Source: Lantana camara (lineage: Eukaryota > Streptophyta > Magnoliopsida > Lamiales > Verbenaceae). From it: a DNA stretch of 64,000 nucleotides. Below the pieces are notes generated by a model. The model had not been told where the DNA came from. It was given only the letters and a program-made list of their open reading frames with translations, and did no database searches. Both the position numbers and the translations under genes were made by a program. This document shows, piece after piece, positions 55,552 through 64,000 of this stretch. The stretch's first letter is position 1. The number at the start of each line of letters is the position of its first letter. Location: positions 13,442,501-13,506,500 of the forward strand of contig CM074858.1 in the NCBI GenBank assembly GCA_037501455.1, in the 5' to 3' direction.

Positions 55552-56359
55552 GTTCAGAATGTGAGGATCCGAATCCAATCACTTTATGATTTGTTTTTGT
55601 GAGGGAAACCACCGGAGACTCGCCGGAGAAGATAAAGGGGGTTCTACCTGTTGGGACAAACACAATAAAAGTCAGAAGGCCAAGCTGGGGGAACTGGGGG
55701 GGATACCCAGTTTGGCTCTCCGACGCTCAAGTCAGTTCAAGGTATCAAGGAGAAACGTAGGTTCAGTAACAGTTTCAGTGATGAAGATTGCTTACCAGTG
55801 TAGAAGATGACTTTAGCTATTTATAGTTGAGGGTCAAGGGCCCTTTGGTCATTTGCCTCAAGTGGTCCTGGCCGAATGTTGCCCTAACACGTGGCGTCAT
55901 GAGAGAGAAACCTAGGAGGAATCTTCTGCAAAAGCGGCCAAAAGTTGGTGCAGGCAACAGTGGCAGGTGCGCGGGCATGTACGATGTGTCAGAGAGCCAT
56001 TTGGGTGGTTGATAACGAGGGCTTAAGAGCACGCTCGTGACAACCTGGAGTACTGGAAGCCAAGATATCCGCTGGGGGGAATGAAGGCTCCAGTTCAAGT
56101 AACGAGCCAGAAGGGGAGGCCACTCTGAGGGAGTGTGACGCTCGAAGAGGGCTCCCTTGGCACGTGGGCGTGCCAGTCATACAGTATGGGCGGCACTCGT
56201 GAGAGTGAGAGCGCTCGTTGTGCTTAACTCTTGCAGAAGGATTGCGCTCGTTGGGCTTAACGCTCGTGCACTGATGGGTGCAACCTTGGGGAGACAGATG
56301 TCATCATCTCGGTGGTGCCACGTGTCCTAACGTGGGACGATCGTATTTTGATCCCATCA
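55546..56359 (-). repeat. Gypsy 3' LTR (814 bp)
   Basis: On the minus strand it starts TGATGGGATCAAAATACG at 56359 and ends CTGAACCCATCA at 55546, so TGATGGG/CCCATCA form the short inverted ends. A purine tract precedes it. The flanking left bases lie in the AT microsatellite, so the target duplication (ATATA at 55541-55545) cannot be confirmed without the other LTR. Confidence 0.8.
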
Positions 56360-56372
56360 TTTTGCCCCCCAA
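56360..56372 (-). other. Polypurine tract of the gypsy element
   Basis: The minus strand reads TTGGGGGGCAAAA directly before the LTR start TGATGGG. Confidence 0.75.
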
Positions 56373-56698
56373 TTCTGTAGTCCTTAGTGATAAGGACTGT
56401 AGAATTTTGACACGTTCTATCTTTCGCGTGTAACGCTCGTACAGGACTTGGCGTGTTGAGCAATTTTTCCTCTGATTGCGCCATTAATGCGGTCTTTTCA
56501 ACTGACCGCTCGTAACGCTTTTGCATTAAATATTGTACTATTCTTGAGTATCCGAAACGTCAGAGCATTAAATGCGGGCGCGCGTGGGGCGCGTAAGCAT
56601 TGGGAAGCATGTGACGATTCCATAAAGTGGGCGGTTTCCTAAGCGGGAAATGATTACCATTTTGAACTTCTTGCCGCAAAAGGTACCAACTCCCATCC

Positions 56699-56708
56699 CT
56701 ATAAGTAT
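56699..56708 (+). promoter_or_regulatory. TATA-like signal of the antisense ORF
   Basis: CTATAAGTAT lies about 300 bp upstream of the ATG at 57001 on the plus strand, outside the LTR. A pyrimidine-rich leader with a possible donor (AAG/GTAAAC near 56840) follows. This would give the extra ORF its own promoter. Confidence 0.5.
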
Positions 56709-57000
56709 GGGATTCTGAAATCTTGCTACTCTTTACGCATTCTGAACTCCCAAGCATCCTTTGCAAAAAGAATTCTCTCGCACACCAGTTCTTAGAGCAT
56801 CTTCTACCTCTCTCCCAGATTTTCTCAGAAATCTTCAAGGTAAACTTCCAGCGTAATTTTCTAACTCTGCTAACTCTAGATTCGGACTTTAGGACTTTGT
56901 AATCCCCTAGGTTTTACTCCTTTAGGGAACCCTAATTTCTTTCCAGAAAACTCCCATTTTCTAACCAAGTTCAAATCTCTCCCAAATCTCAGTTTCTGCC

Positions 57001-59833
57001 ATGGCTGACCAACATATTGAGGAATTTGCCCGAGAAATCCATGAAATGGCCACTGAGAGTTCATCCCCCCCTAATTCCCCCAGAGACGAGGAGTTGGGGG
57101 CGGCATTGATGGCCATGGTGGATAGAAATCCAGGTGGAGCGGAACCCCTCTTTGAGGAGATGGACCTAGTAATGGAGGCAGAAAGGCAAGGAGTTACTCT
57201 CCCCATAACTCAGAGTGCCACTCACCCCCACCGCCATACTGTGACGGTGGCCATCGCGACCCCGCTACCGATAGCCGAAGTCATAACAAGGCCTTCAGAA
57301 CGAGCCCATAATAAAGGAAAGGGCAAGAAATCCAAAGGGCCTAACGAGGGTGAAGGATCAGGCTACCAGGCCACCGAGCGCACTCCTGAGGAGACTCCCA
57401 GCACAGTTACTTTGGGGGAAGTGAAAACGATGTTGGCTCCTATCTACTGGGACGAGCGCTATACATGGAGAATTCCAGAAAGCCATGAGCGGGCCAACAA
57501 TCCTCCTCCAGGCGAAATGGCGGTTTACGTGGCCACAGTGAGCTCAGGAGGCTTGAGGTTCCCTGTTTCGATCCCGATGGCCCACCTGCTGAATGATCTG
57601 GACCTTTGCCCGTCGCAAATCGTGCCCAACGGCCTGGCTCTCCTGACCTGCTTCGTAATTCTAATGAGGAGCATGGGTTACGAGCCCTTCGTGCGGAACT
57701 TCAATTCCCTCTTTCAAGTGGTTAGTTCATCCCGTTCATCTCCCGAGGCGGGTTTTTACTACGTCCAGGCGAAGGCCCATATGAAACTGATCAACTCGCC
57801 CTCGAGCACCTATGGCCCCAATTGGAAGGAGAAATTTATCTTCGTCAAGGCCCCAACAGAAGAGGGCTTTGGGGTGTCCACGCAATGGGGCTCGTTTGCA
57901 AAGAGCCGCTTGCAACCCGCACTCCCCAAAGATTGGGCCAAGAATCTGGCAGCAGCCCTGAGGGACGAGGGCCACCTCATTCAAGCGAAAGATTGGATAG
58001 ATGACGAGGAGCTCATGTTCCTGTGTGGCCTTTCTAACGATCCCTATTTCCTTGACAACCCTCCGGCTCGTGATATAGAGAGAGATGGTTAGATTCTTAG
58101 GGCTCTAACCTTTAGATAGGAATGCTGACTAACTTTTTGTACTTGTAATTTGCACACTTAATAATTCTGTTTAAGGATTTATAACCCTTGTACTTTCCAT
58201 TTTTGCAGGAGTTGCTATATTAGAGATGGCAGGAGGAATCAGACAAGCCGCTCGCTTTGCTCATGCCAACAGGAATCAAGCCCAGCAAGGGGACCAACAG
58301 CACCCCCGAAACCGAGGCAACAGGGCGCCGGTTCGAGCGCAGCTTCAGAAGTTCCACCCCCACGAAATCGGGGGGGAAACAGGGCGGCCCTTCCAGAAAA
58401 TAGAATAGTGGTGCGGCCCTCTTCTTCATCCGACTCGAGGGTGGCTGACCCTCGTGCAGCTGATCAGGTGAGGCCACCCCCCAATTTGGCCATGAACGAG
58501 GCCAATCCAAGCGCAAGTAGACCTTCCCGTAAGAGGAAGAGGATGCCCGACACTGCTGCAATCAAGGGCAAAGGAAAACAAGTGGTCGAGGGCCCCAAGG
58601 GCGAGGGGGAAACTTCCTCTTCAGAGGAGGAATATTTATGGGAGTTCTCCCGACGAGGGGACAAGGACTTCACAGGTGCCCCCGATGGTGGGCCAGTTCT
58701 GCTAAGGCCTGGCACGCTCGCTCAAGCCGTCAGCGAGAATCTCTACGACAAGACCCAATTCTCGGCGGACCACCGACATCTCTTCAGTGAGTCTGTGGAG
58801 AAAGTGACCTACGACGCGGCCCACGCCTTAATCTCCGTAAGTCTTAACTCCCTTGTTACACTGTCATCCTTGTAACCTCTTAACACTTTCTTGCTAATAT
58901 TTTCCTTCTTTCAAACCCCCGCAGCAAGTGCTCCCTAGGCTTAAAAACATCCAAATGCGGGCCTCCATCTTCGCTGACCGCAAAGCCAAGTATAAGAAGA
59001 TGGCTCGTTCCAACGATCCGGCTCAGATTCAAGCGGAGCTGGACGCTGAGATAGCTAAGTATGAATCCCTTAAGGATTTGTTCAAGAAGACGGAGGGGGA
59101 GCTGAGAAAATTGAAGGAGGATTTTCAGGCGGTGGAAGGCGCTCGAAGCGGTTTGAGCGACAAGTTGGCCCAGGCTGATGAGCGCTGCAAGAAGGCGGAG
59201 ACCGAGCGGGAGAGCTGGAAGACGAGGGCTCTGGAGGCTGAGAGGAAATTCAACGACACCATGAACGAGTGGCCTCAGAGTCTTGAACGTGCGAACAAGG
59301 AGGCCCTTGTCAGGTTCTGCCATTCGAAGGCCTTCAACTTTGCAGCCTCGTTGCATTGCTTGGATGAGGCCCAGAATGCCTTCAACTTGGCCGTTGAGTA
59401 GGGCATCCACAAGGGGCTGACTGACCCGGCTATGAGGGGGGCAGAGGGCACATGGCTCATGTTCAATGACCGCTGTGAGGAGGAGGATGAAGACCCAAAC
59501 GACCCTGCGGATGCCATTGCTGAGATGGAGTACGACTTCTTGGTTAAGCTTATCCAAGATGAGTACACGGACGCTCATCGGGAAGGGGGTGCTGCACAGG
59601 CCGCTCAGAATGATAACCCTGAAGATGAGCCCCAAGCGCCTATTGCAGAGGATGCCCCTGTCCCAGCTGCGGATGGTGCCAACGCCCTCGATCCAAATGC
59701 CAACGAGCCCGTAGATCCGCAAGCTCCCGAGCCACCAGCTGACCAACCCCAAGAGCCAGAAGGCCCCATCCATGGCCCCGTGGCCCAGAATATACTGGTG
59801 ATTGTGGATGAAGACATTGCTCCGGCCGCTTGA
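57001..59833 (+). pseudogene. Antisense extra ORF of the gypsy element (Transposase_28-type), spliced, degenerate
   Basis: Exon 1, 57001 to about 58087, starts MADQHIEEFAREIHEMATES and contains RFPVSIPMAHLLNDLDLCPS and PNGLALLTCFVILMRSMGYE, the pattern of the plant-transposon-protein domain (PF04195 type) often found in Tat elements. Exon 2 is 58209-58836 (donor TCC/GTAAGT) and exon 3 58925-59833 (acceptor CCCGCAG), joined in phase 0. Exon 3 is a coiled coil (LKDLFKKTEGELRKLKEDF) followed by an acidic, Pro-rich tail. Damage: an in-frame TAG at 59399-59401 and, in exon 2, a switch between two frames, since the beginning reads best in one frame and the part after about 58330 in another. The function of this ORF in living elements is unknown. 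Confidence 0.75.
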
Positions 59834-60757
59834 AGCCCTTCCTATTTCAATGTACTTTCCTGCTTTAATGTTTCCTTATTTTAAAACAATGTTCAGAGGC
59901 TTTTGAGCTCTTGTCTTGTAATTTTCCTTTCCGTGAATATACATCCTTTTCTTCATAACTTTGTCCTTTTGCTTATTCATGAATCAGAACGTATACTCAG
60001 AACTTTGCTGGAACAAATCTCATAATAATAAGACTGTGTTGTGTGGCATAGTCTGGATGTTTTATTTCTCCGATAAGCCTTTAGAACTTTTGAGAAATTT
60101 TGTTAATTTCTGTAAAGCTGGAAAATTGTAAAGCTTGAAAATTCGCCTAAGTCCTGAGCGATCGTGAGGGTCTTACTGTGAGATTGCCCCCCTCCCCCTT
60201 TCAAGACTTGTATAAATTTTTGCTTCTGTTATAAGACTTGAAAATTTGTCTAAGTCTTGAGCGGTCGTGAGGGTCTTATTGTGAGATTGCCCACCCCTTT
60301 CAAGACTTGGGGACTTTCTTCTTATTCTCGGAAATTATGCTAAGTCTTGAGTATTTACGAGGGTCTTACTTAGAGGTTGCCCTCGTTCAAGACTTGTGAA
60401 GTTTCGTCTGCAAGGGATCCCACTTTCGAGCGCAAGGCGTTGTAAGAAACGGCCAAGGCCTACTAGGATTTTTCCCATCTCGTTTAATTGGTTATGAGCG
60501 TAACCAGTCTATCCTTATGAGGGCGTCCCCCCAAGCGGAGTAGAGTGCTGGCCAGCGTAACCCGTGCGAAATATCAGCATTCATATAGGAAGGGATTGCC
60601 AACCACGCTCGTGAAAACGAGGGACATGGGTCTCATCCATTCAAAGAAACATAATGTTAGAATAATTAAGAAAAAGTTACACTGGAACTTACTCACAATT
60701 GGAAGTACAGAGGAACCCAACAAAGAGGGTTGTTACATCATGTTCCGCAAAGAGCTT
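59834..60757. other. Convergent 3' region between antisense ORF and pol
   Basis: There is no gene in it. It contains poly(A)-signal-like AATATACATCC and AATAATAAG stretches near 59935 and 60027, the hairpin repeats at 60120-60400, and short spurious open frames. Confidence 0.6.
60120..60400. repeat. Three tandem hairpin repeats
   Basis: The unit of about 95 bp contains CTAAGTCTTGAGCGxTCGTGA, GGGTCTTACTGTGAGATTGCC and TTTCAAGACTTG. It starts near 60147, 60253 and 60339 with increasing divergence. AAGTC(T/C)TGA near the start and TCAAGACTT at the end of each unit are complementary, so each unit can fold into a stem-loop. Confidence 0.8.
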
Positions 60758-61666
60758 TTAAACATAAAACCGCCGGAGGTTACATGCGTTCCAAGGGCGA
60801 GGCAAGCGCTCTCCTTGAAGTGTCTCCAGGGTGTAAGTGTTGTTAGCTCTGAGTTGTACGACCTTGAATGGGCCTTCCCAATTGGGGTCCAATTTCCCCA
60901 CGTGCCTGGACACTTCCACTTTCTTCAAAACCAAGTCTCCCAACTGGAAAGTTCTTTCCCTCACACGCTTGTTGTACTGTTGGGCCACAGAGGCTTTATA
61001 ATGGTGGATCTTAGCCCAGGCTTTGTCTCTCCTTTCATCCAGCAAGTCCAACTCCAAGCTCCTGTTGCCATCATTGAGCTGAGGCTCGAAATAGCCGACA
61101 CGAGCGGATTCATTTACTATCTCCGCTGGTATCATCGCTTCTGATCCATAAACGAGCGCGTAAGGTGTTTCTCCAGTGGCCGCTCGTGGGGTAGTGCGAT
61201 AAGCCCAAAGCGCTCCTTGCAGCTCTTCAGCCCATTCACTTTTCTTGCTCTCAAGCATGGTTTTCAGATATTGCAAGATAATCCTATTGGTAACTTCTGC
61301 TTGCCCATTGGCTTGAGGGTGTCCTACAGAGGTAAATCGCTGCTCGATCCCCAACTCAGAGCACCATTCTCGTGTGTCGGCTGCTATGAACTGGGATCCG
61401 TTGTCAGAGATAAGCACCCTTGGGATGCCGTACCTGCAAATGATGTTTTTCCAAATGAAGTCCCTCACAACCCTGAAAGTGATTTTTGAAACGGCTTCGG
61501 CCTCGGCCCACTTGGTGAAGTAGTCGACGGCTAAAATGACAAACTTCTTTTGTCCCGCAGCCATGGGCAAGGGGCCCACGATGTCTATTCCCCACTGGTC
61601 AAAAGGCCAAGAGACGTCTATTGGGATCATCTGTGTGGCTGGCAATTGAGGGAGATTTGAATGAAA
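60758..61666 (-). pseudogene. Gypsy pol: integrase core and C-terminal part
   Basis: Open from just after the stop at 61667. Core motifs are WGIDIVGPLPMA (first Asp), LISDNGSQF (second Asp) and GHPQANGQAEVTNRIIL (catalytic Glu), followed by WAYRTTPRAATGETPY and the GPF-like LDPNWEGPFKVV end. This stretch itself is intact and ends at TAA (60758-60760). It lacks its own start because it is separated from the zinc-binding part by a stop codon. Confidence 0.88.
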
Positions 61667-62365
61667 TTAGCACTTAGGGCACTTCCTCGAAAATTCAATG
61701 GCATCTTGGAGAACTGTAGGCCAATAAAACCCACTTCTCAGAACCTTCTTTGCCAGGATACGCCCTCCGGAATGATTCCCACAGCTTCCATTGTGGATGA
61801 GTTCAAACGTCTCCTTCGCCTGTGAGGGCCTCTGGCATCTCATTGGGGGTCCTTGGAATGATTTCTTGAATAACCTCCCCTCGTGATCCAAAGCGAAACG
61901 AGGGGCCTTACTTCGGACTTTCCTAGCTTCCACCTTGCCAGTGGGGGGAATTCCATCCCTAAGGAAAACGACGATGTCGTCAAGCCAACAGGGCTCGTTT
62001 GGATCAATCATAGCGATTATCCCAATGGCGACCCTTTCCCTGATCAAAGGTTCCTCAGTCTTAAGGAACGTAACAGAACGCTCAGAAGTACCTTCCAAAG
62101 CTGACGCAAACTTTGACGGAGCGTCCGCACGCTCGTTCTCCTCCCGTGGTACTTGAAGTAGATGAAATTCCTTGAACTTCCCGATGATTTCTCTGATTTT
62201 ACTCAGGTACTGCACCATGGTGGTTTCTCGAGCCTCATAAGTTCCTTCAATCTGGCTCGCAATTAACTGTGAATCCACATAAGCGGTGATTCTGGAGGCT
62301 CCATTCTGAAAAGCAATATTCAATCCTTGCACGAGGGCTTCATATTCTACCTCGTTATTAGTAAC
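61667..62365 (-). pseudogene. Gypsy pol: end of second RNase H, linker and integrase zinc finger
   Basis: Begins with TNNEVEYEALVQGLNIAF, continues AYVDSQLIASQIEGTYEARE and ENERADAPSKFAS, the archaeal-type RNase H. The integrase HHCC finger follows: IHNGSCGNHSGGRILA and then CPKC. The codon after CPKC is TAA (61667-61669) where a Gln codon would be usual, a C-to-T type change on the coding strand. Confidence 0.85.
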
Positions 62366-63174
62366 TTAGAAATCCAGCTTGATTGCAAAGTCCAGCTCAA
62401 TCCCATCGGGGTTTCTAAGGGCCACTCCTACTCCTCCCCCTTGAGAGGTTGAGGAACCATCTGTGTGCAGAACCCATAACCCCTCACTCTCCTCAACTGC
62501 AGGTTCTAAACCAAAGCGTTCAACCAACAAATCCGCTACAACCTGAGCCTGTATCGCGGTCCGGGGCTCGAAGCATAGGTCAAACTGGCTCAATTCGATG
62601 GCCCATTTGATTAATCTTCCAGACACGTCTGGCTTAGACAACACCTGCTTCAAGGGTTGGTCGGTGAGGACCGTTATGGAGTGCGCTTGAAAGTAAGGCC
62701 TCAGCCTTCTCGAGGCGTTGATGAGTGCTAACGCGAATTTCTCAATCTCCAGATACTTCTTCTCGGCTCCTTGCAATGTTTTGCTCAGATAATAGATAGG
62801 TAAGTGTTTTCGCTCCCGTACAGCGATCAGAACCGCGCTTGTGGCCACGGAAGAAACGGAAAGATACATAAATAATCTCTCACCTTCGACGGGCTTAGTC
62901 AGCAGTGGTGCGCTCGATAAGTAAGCCTTCATATCTTGCAGCGCCCTTTCGCATTCTTCTGTCCAAGCAAAGTTACGTGCGTTCCTCAAAATTTTGAAGA
63001 AGGGAAGGTTCCTGTCCGCCGAGCGCAAAATAAACCTGTTCAACGAGATGATTTTTCCTACTAGGACTTGCACTTCCCGCAAATTTCGAGGGGAGGGGAT
63101 TTCCAATATGGCCTTGATCTTCTCCGGATTGGCCTCAATTCCCCTCTGACTGACCATGTACCCTAAGAACTTTC
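62366..63174 (-). pseudogene. Gypsy pol: RT connection, RNase H and start of second RNase H
   Basis: Starts in the new frame after the deletion with [20 protein letters not shown]. It continues through the RT end, a first RNase H ([40 protein letters not shown]) and the start of the archaeal-type RNase H ([20 protein letters not shown]). An in-frame TAA (62366-62368) follows LDF. The next residues, VTNNEVEYEAL, continue in the same frame, so the stop is an isolated mutation. Confidence 0.85.
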
Positions 63175-64000
63175 CCCCTTGCACTCCAAAGGTTCAACTT
63201 CATCCCATACTGACGCAGGATTGAAAAAGTGCGCTTGAGATCTTCCAAGTGGGAGTCCTGGCGCTCGCTTTTGACAATCATATCATCCACGTAAACCTCC
63301 ATGGACCTTCCAATTTCTTTTTCAAACATCTTGTTGACGAGCCGTTGATACGTAGCTCCGGCGTTCTTGAGTCCGAAAGGCATGACTAAGAAGCAATATA
63401 CCCCCAGATGGACAACAAACGAGGTTTTGGGGCGGTCTTCTGGGGCCATAAAGATCTGATAGTATCCCTGGAAAGCGTCCATCATGCTCATGAGCTCGCA
63501 GCCAACGGTCGAATCCACCAATTGGTCTATCCGAGGTAGCGGGTAATGATCTTTAGGGCAAGCCTTGTTGAGATCAGTGAAATCGTTACACATGCGCCAT
63601 TTATTCGCGCTCTTGGGCACCAAGACGACGTTACACAACCACTCCGGATACAAGATGGGCTCGATATACTGAGCCTCTAGGAGTTTATTAACTTCTTCTT
63701 CAATGACCTTCTTTCGAAAGCCATGTACATCCCGCTTTTTCTGCTTGACGGGTTTGAAAGAGGGATCCACATTAAGCCTCTGGACAATGACGCTCGGGTC
63801 AATCCCTGTGAGGTCGGAGGCTTTCCACGCAAATACATCACTGTTTTCCCTGAGGAAGTCAATCATCATAATCTGAGAAGGCCCCGAGAGGTTAGATCCT
63901 ATCTGAGTAGTCTTATCCTTGTTTCCGGGTTCCAGCTCAATGGTAAGGAACTTCTCCGAGGGTTCGATCCTTATCTCAGGGCGAGAAAGTTCGAGCGCCC
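63175..64000 (-). pseudogene. Gypsy pol: reverse transcriptase, continuing past the window edge
   Basis: The frame is open to the window end. Motifs: DVFAWKASDLTGIDP, KWRMCNDFTDLNKACPKDHY, LPRID, DAFQGYYQI, FLVMPFGLKNAGATYQRLVN and the catalytic YVDDMIVKS. After YGMKLN about 14 bases that would encode PSKCT are missing, and the frame shifts near 63175. The protein would therefore end out of frame. Confidence 0.88.

Larger units (their letters stand above)
55546..64000 (-). mobile_element. Gypsy retrotransposon (Tat-like, dual RNase H), 3' part; continues beyond the window
   Basis: Reading on the minus strand from the right edge the order is reverse transcriptase, RNase H, a second archaeal-type RNase H, integrase, hairpin repeats, an antisense extra ORF, purine tract and 3' LTR. 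Reverse transcriptase before integrase defines gypsy, and two RNase H domains plus an extra ORF between pol and the 3' LTR are hallmarks of the Tat group. The 5' LTR, gag and protease lie outside the window. The element is decayed: one pol frameshift, two pol stops and one stop in the extra ORF. Confidence 0.88.

Noticed and set aside
60120..60400. CRISPR-like repeat array
   Set aside because: Three diverged tandem units inside a plant gypsy element, with no unique spacers of equal length and no cas genes.

Overview
The window is nuclear DNA of a flowering plant, most probably a eudicot. The evidence is an AT-rich background, spliced genes, RPW8-domain disease-resistance-type genes (a plant-only domain) and a dense, nested load of plant transposable elements: copia, gypsy, MULE, CACTA and hAT-like. 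The species cannot be fixed from the sequence. No rRNA, tRNA, CRISPR or bacterial-type operon was seen. Roughly three quarters of the window is mobile-element DNA. Host genes are few and mostly damaged.

Left part (1-11.2 kb): two LTR-type fragments lie in opposite orientation (about 1.4-3.03 kb and 3.03-3.76 kb), each carrying its own iterated GC-rich palindrome. An RPW8-like gene follows on the minus strand (4303-4851), then a truncated hAT-like element (5368-6297), the last two exons of a DnaJ-type zinc-finger gene (7754-8049), and a hAT-type MITE with a perfect 8-bp target duplication (9798-10542).

Middle part (11.2-37.2 kb): a 6.5-kb CACTA element (11785-18269) sits inside an LTR. Its exact empty site is visible in a paralogous solo LTR at 35133-35136. 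The CACTA carries a captured exon of a p23 co-chaperone gene. A second CACTA end and a hAT MITE follow. A very young 10-kb copia element (20122-30135) has LTRs that differ at one base in 1943, an intact 1160-codon pol frame and a one-base frameshift in gag. A solo LTR of the same family stands 0.7 kb away in opposite orientation (30840-32800). A decayed copia element at 33.8-37.3 kb is split by a 2.57-kb solo LTR (34611-37179).

Right-middle part (37.3-55.5 kb): a nearly intact MULE (38100-42956) has 140-bp terminal inverted repeats, a 9-bp target duplication and a multi-exon transposase with one frame break. It interrupts one unit of a tandem duplication. A second hAT-like copy (43431-44410) and a MITE follow. 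Then comes an RPW8-like cluster: a hollow copy in which the promoter is joined directly to the 3' end (47.42-48.33 kb, plus strand), a frameshifted pseudogene (49909-50447, minus), an intact-looking gene (52477-53040, minus) and smaller flank remnants at 33.6 and 45.85 kb. A 68-bp perfect palindrome lies upstream of the intact gene.

Right part (55546 to the window end): a minus-strand gypsy element of the dual-RNase-H (Tat) type enters from the right. Its 3' LTR (55546-56359), an antisense spliced extra ORF with its own TATA-like signal (57001-59833), hairpin-forming tandem repeats (about 60.12-60.4 kb) and a degenerate pol (60758-64000) are all visible.

How it fits together: the host content appears to be a dispersed RPW8-like resistance-type locus plus a DnaJ-type gene, torn apart and duplicated by successive transposon waves. 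Several nested insertions with clean target duplications or empty sites allow relative dating.
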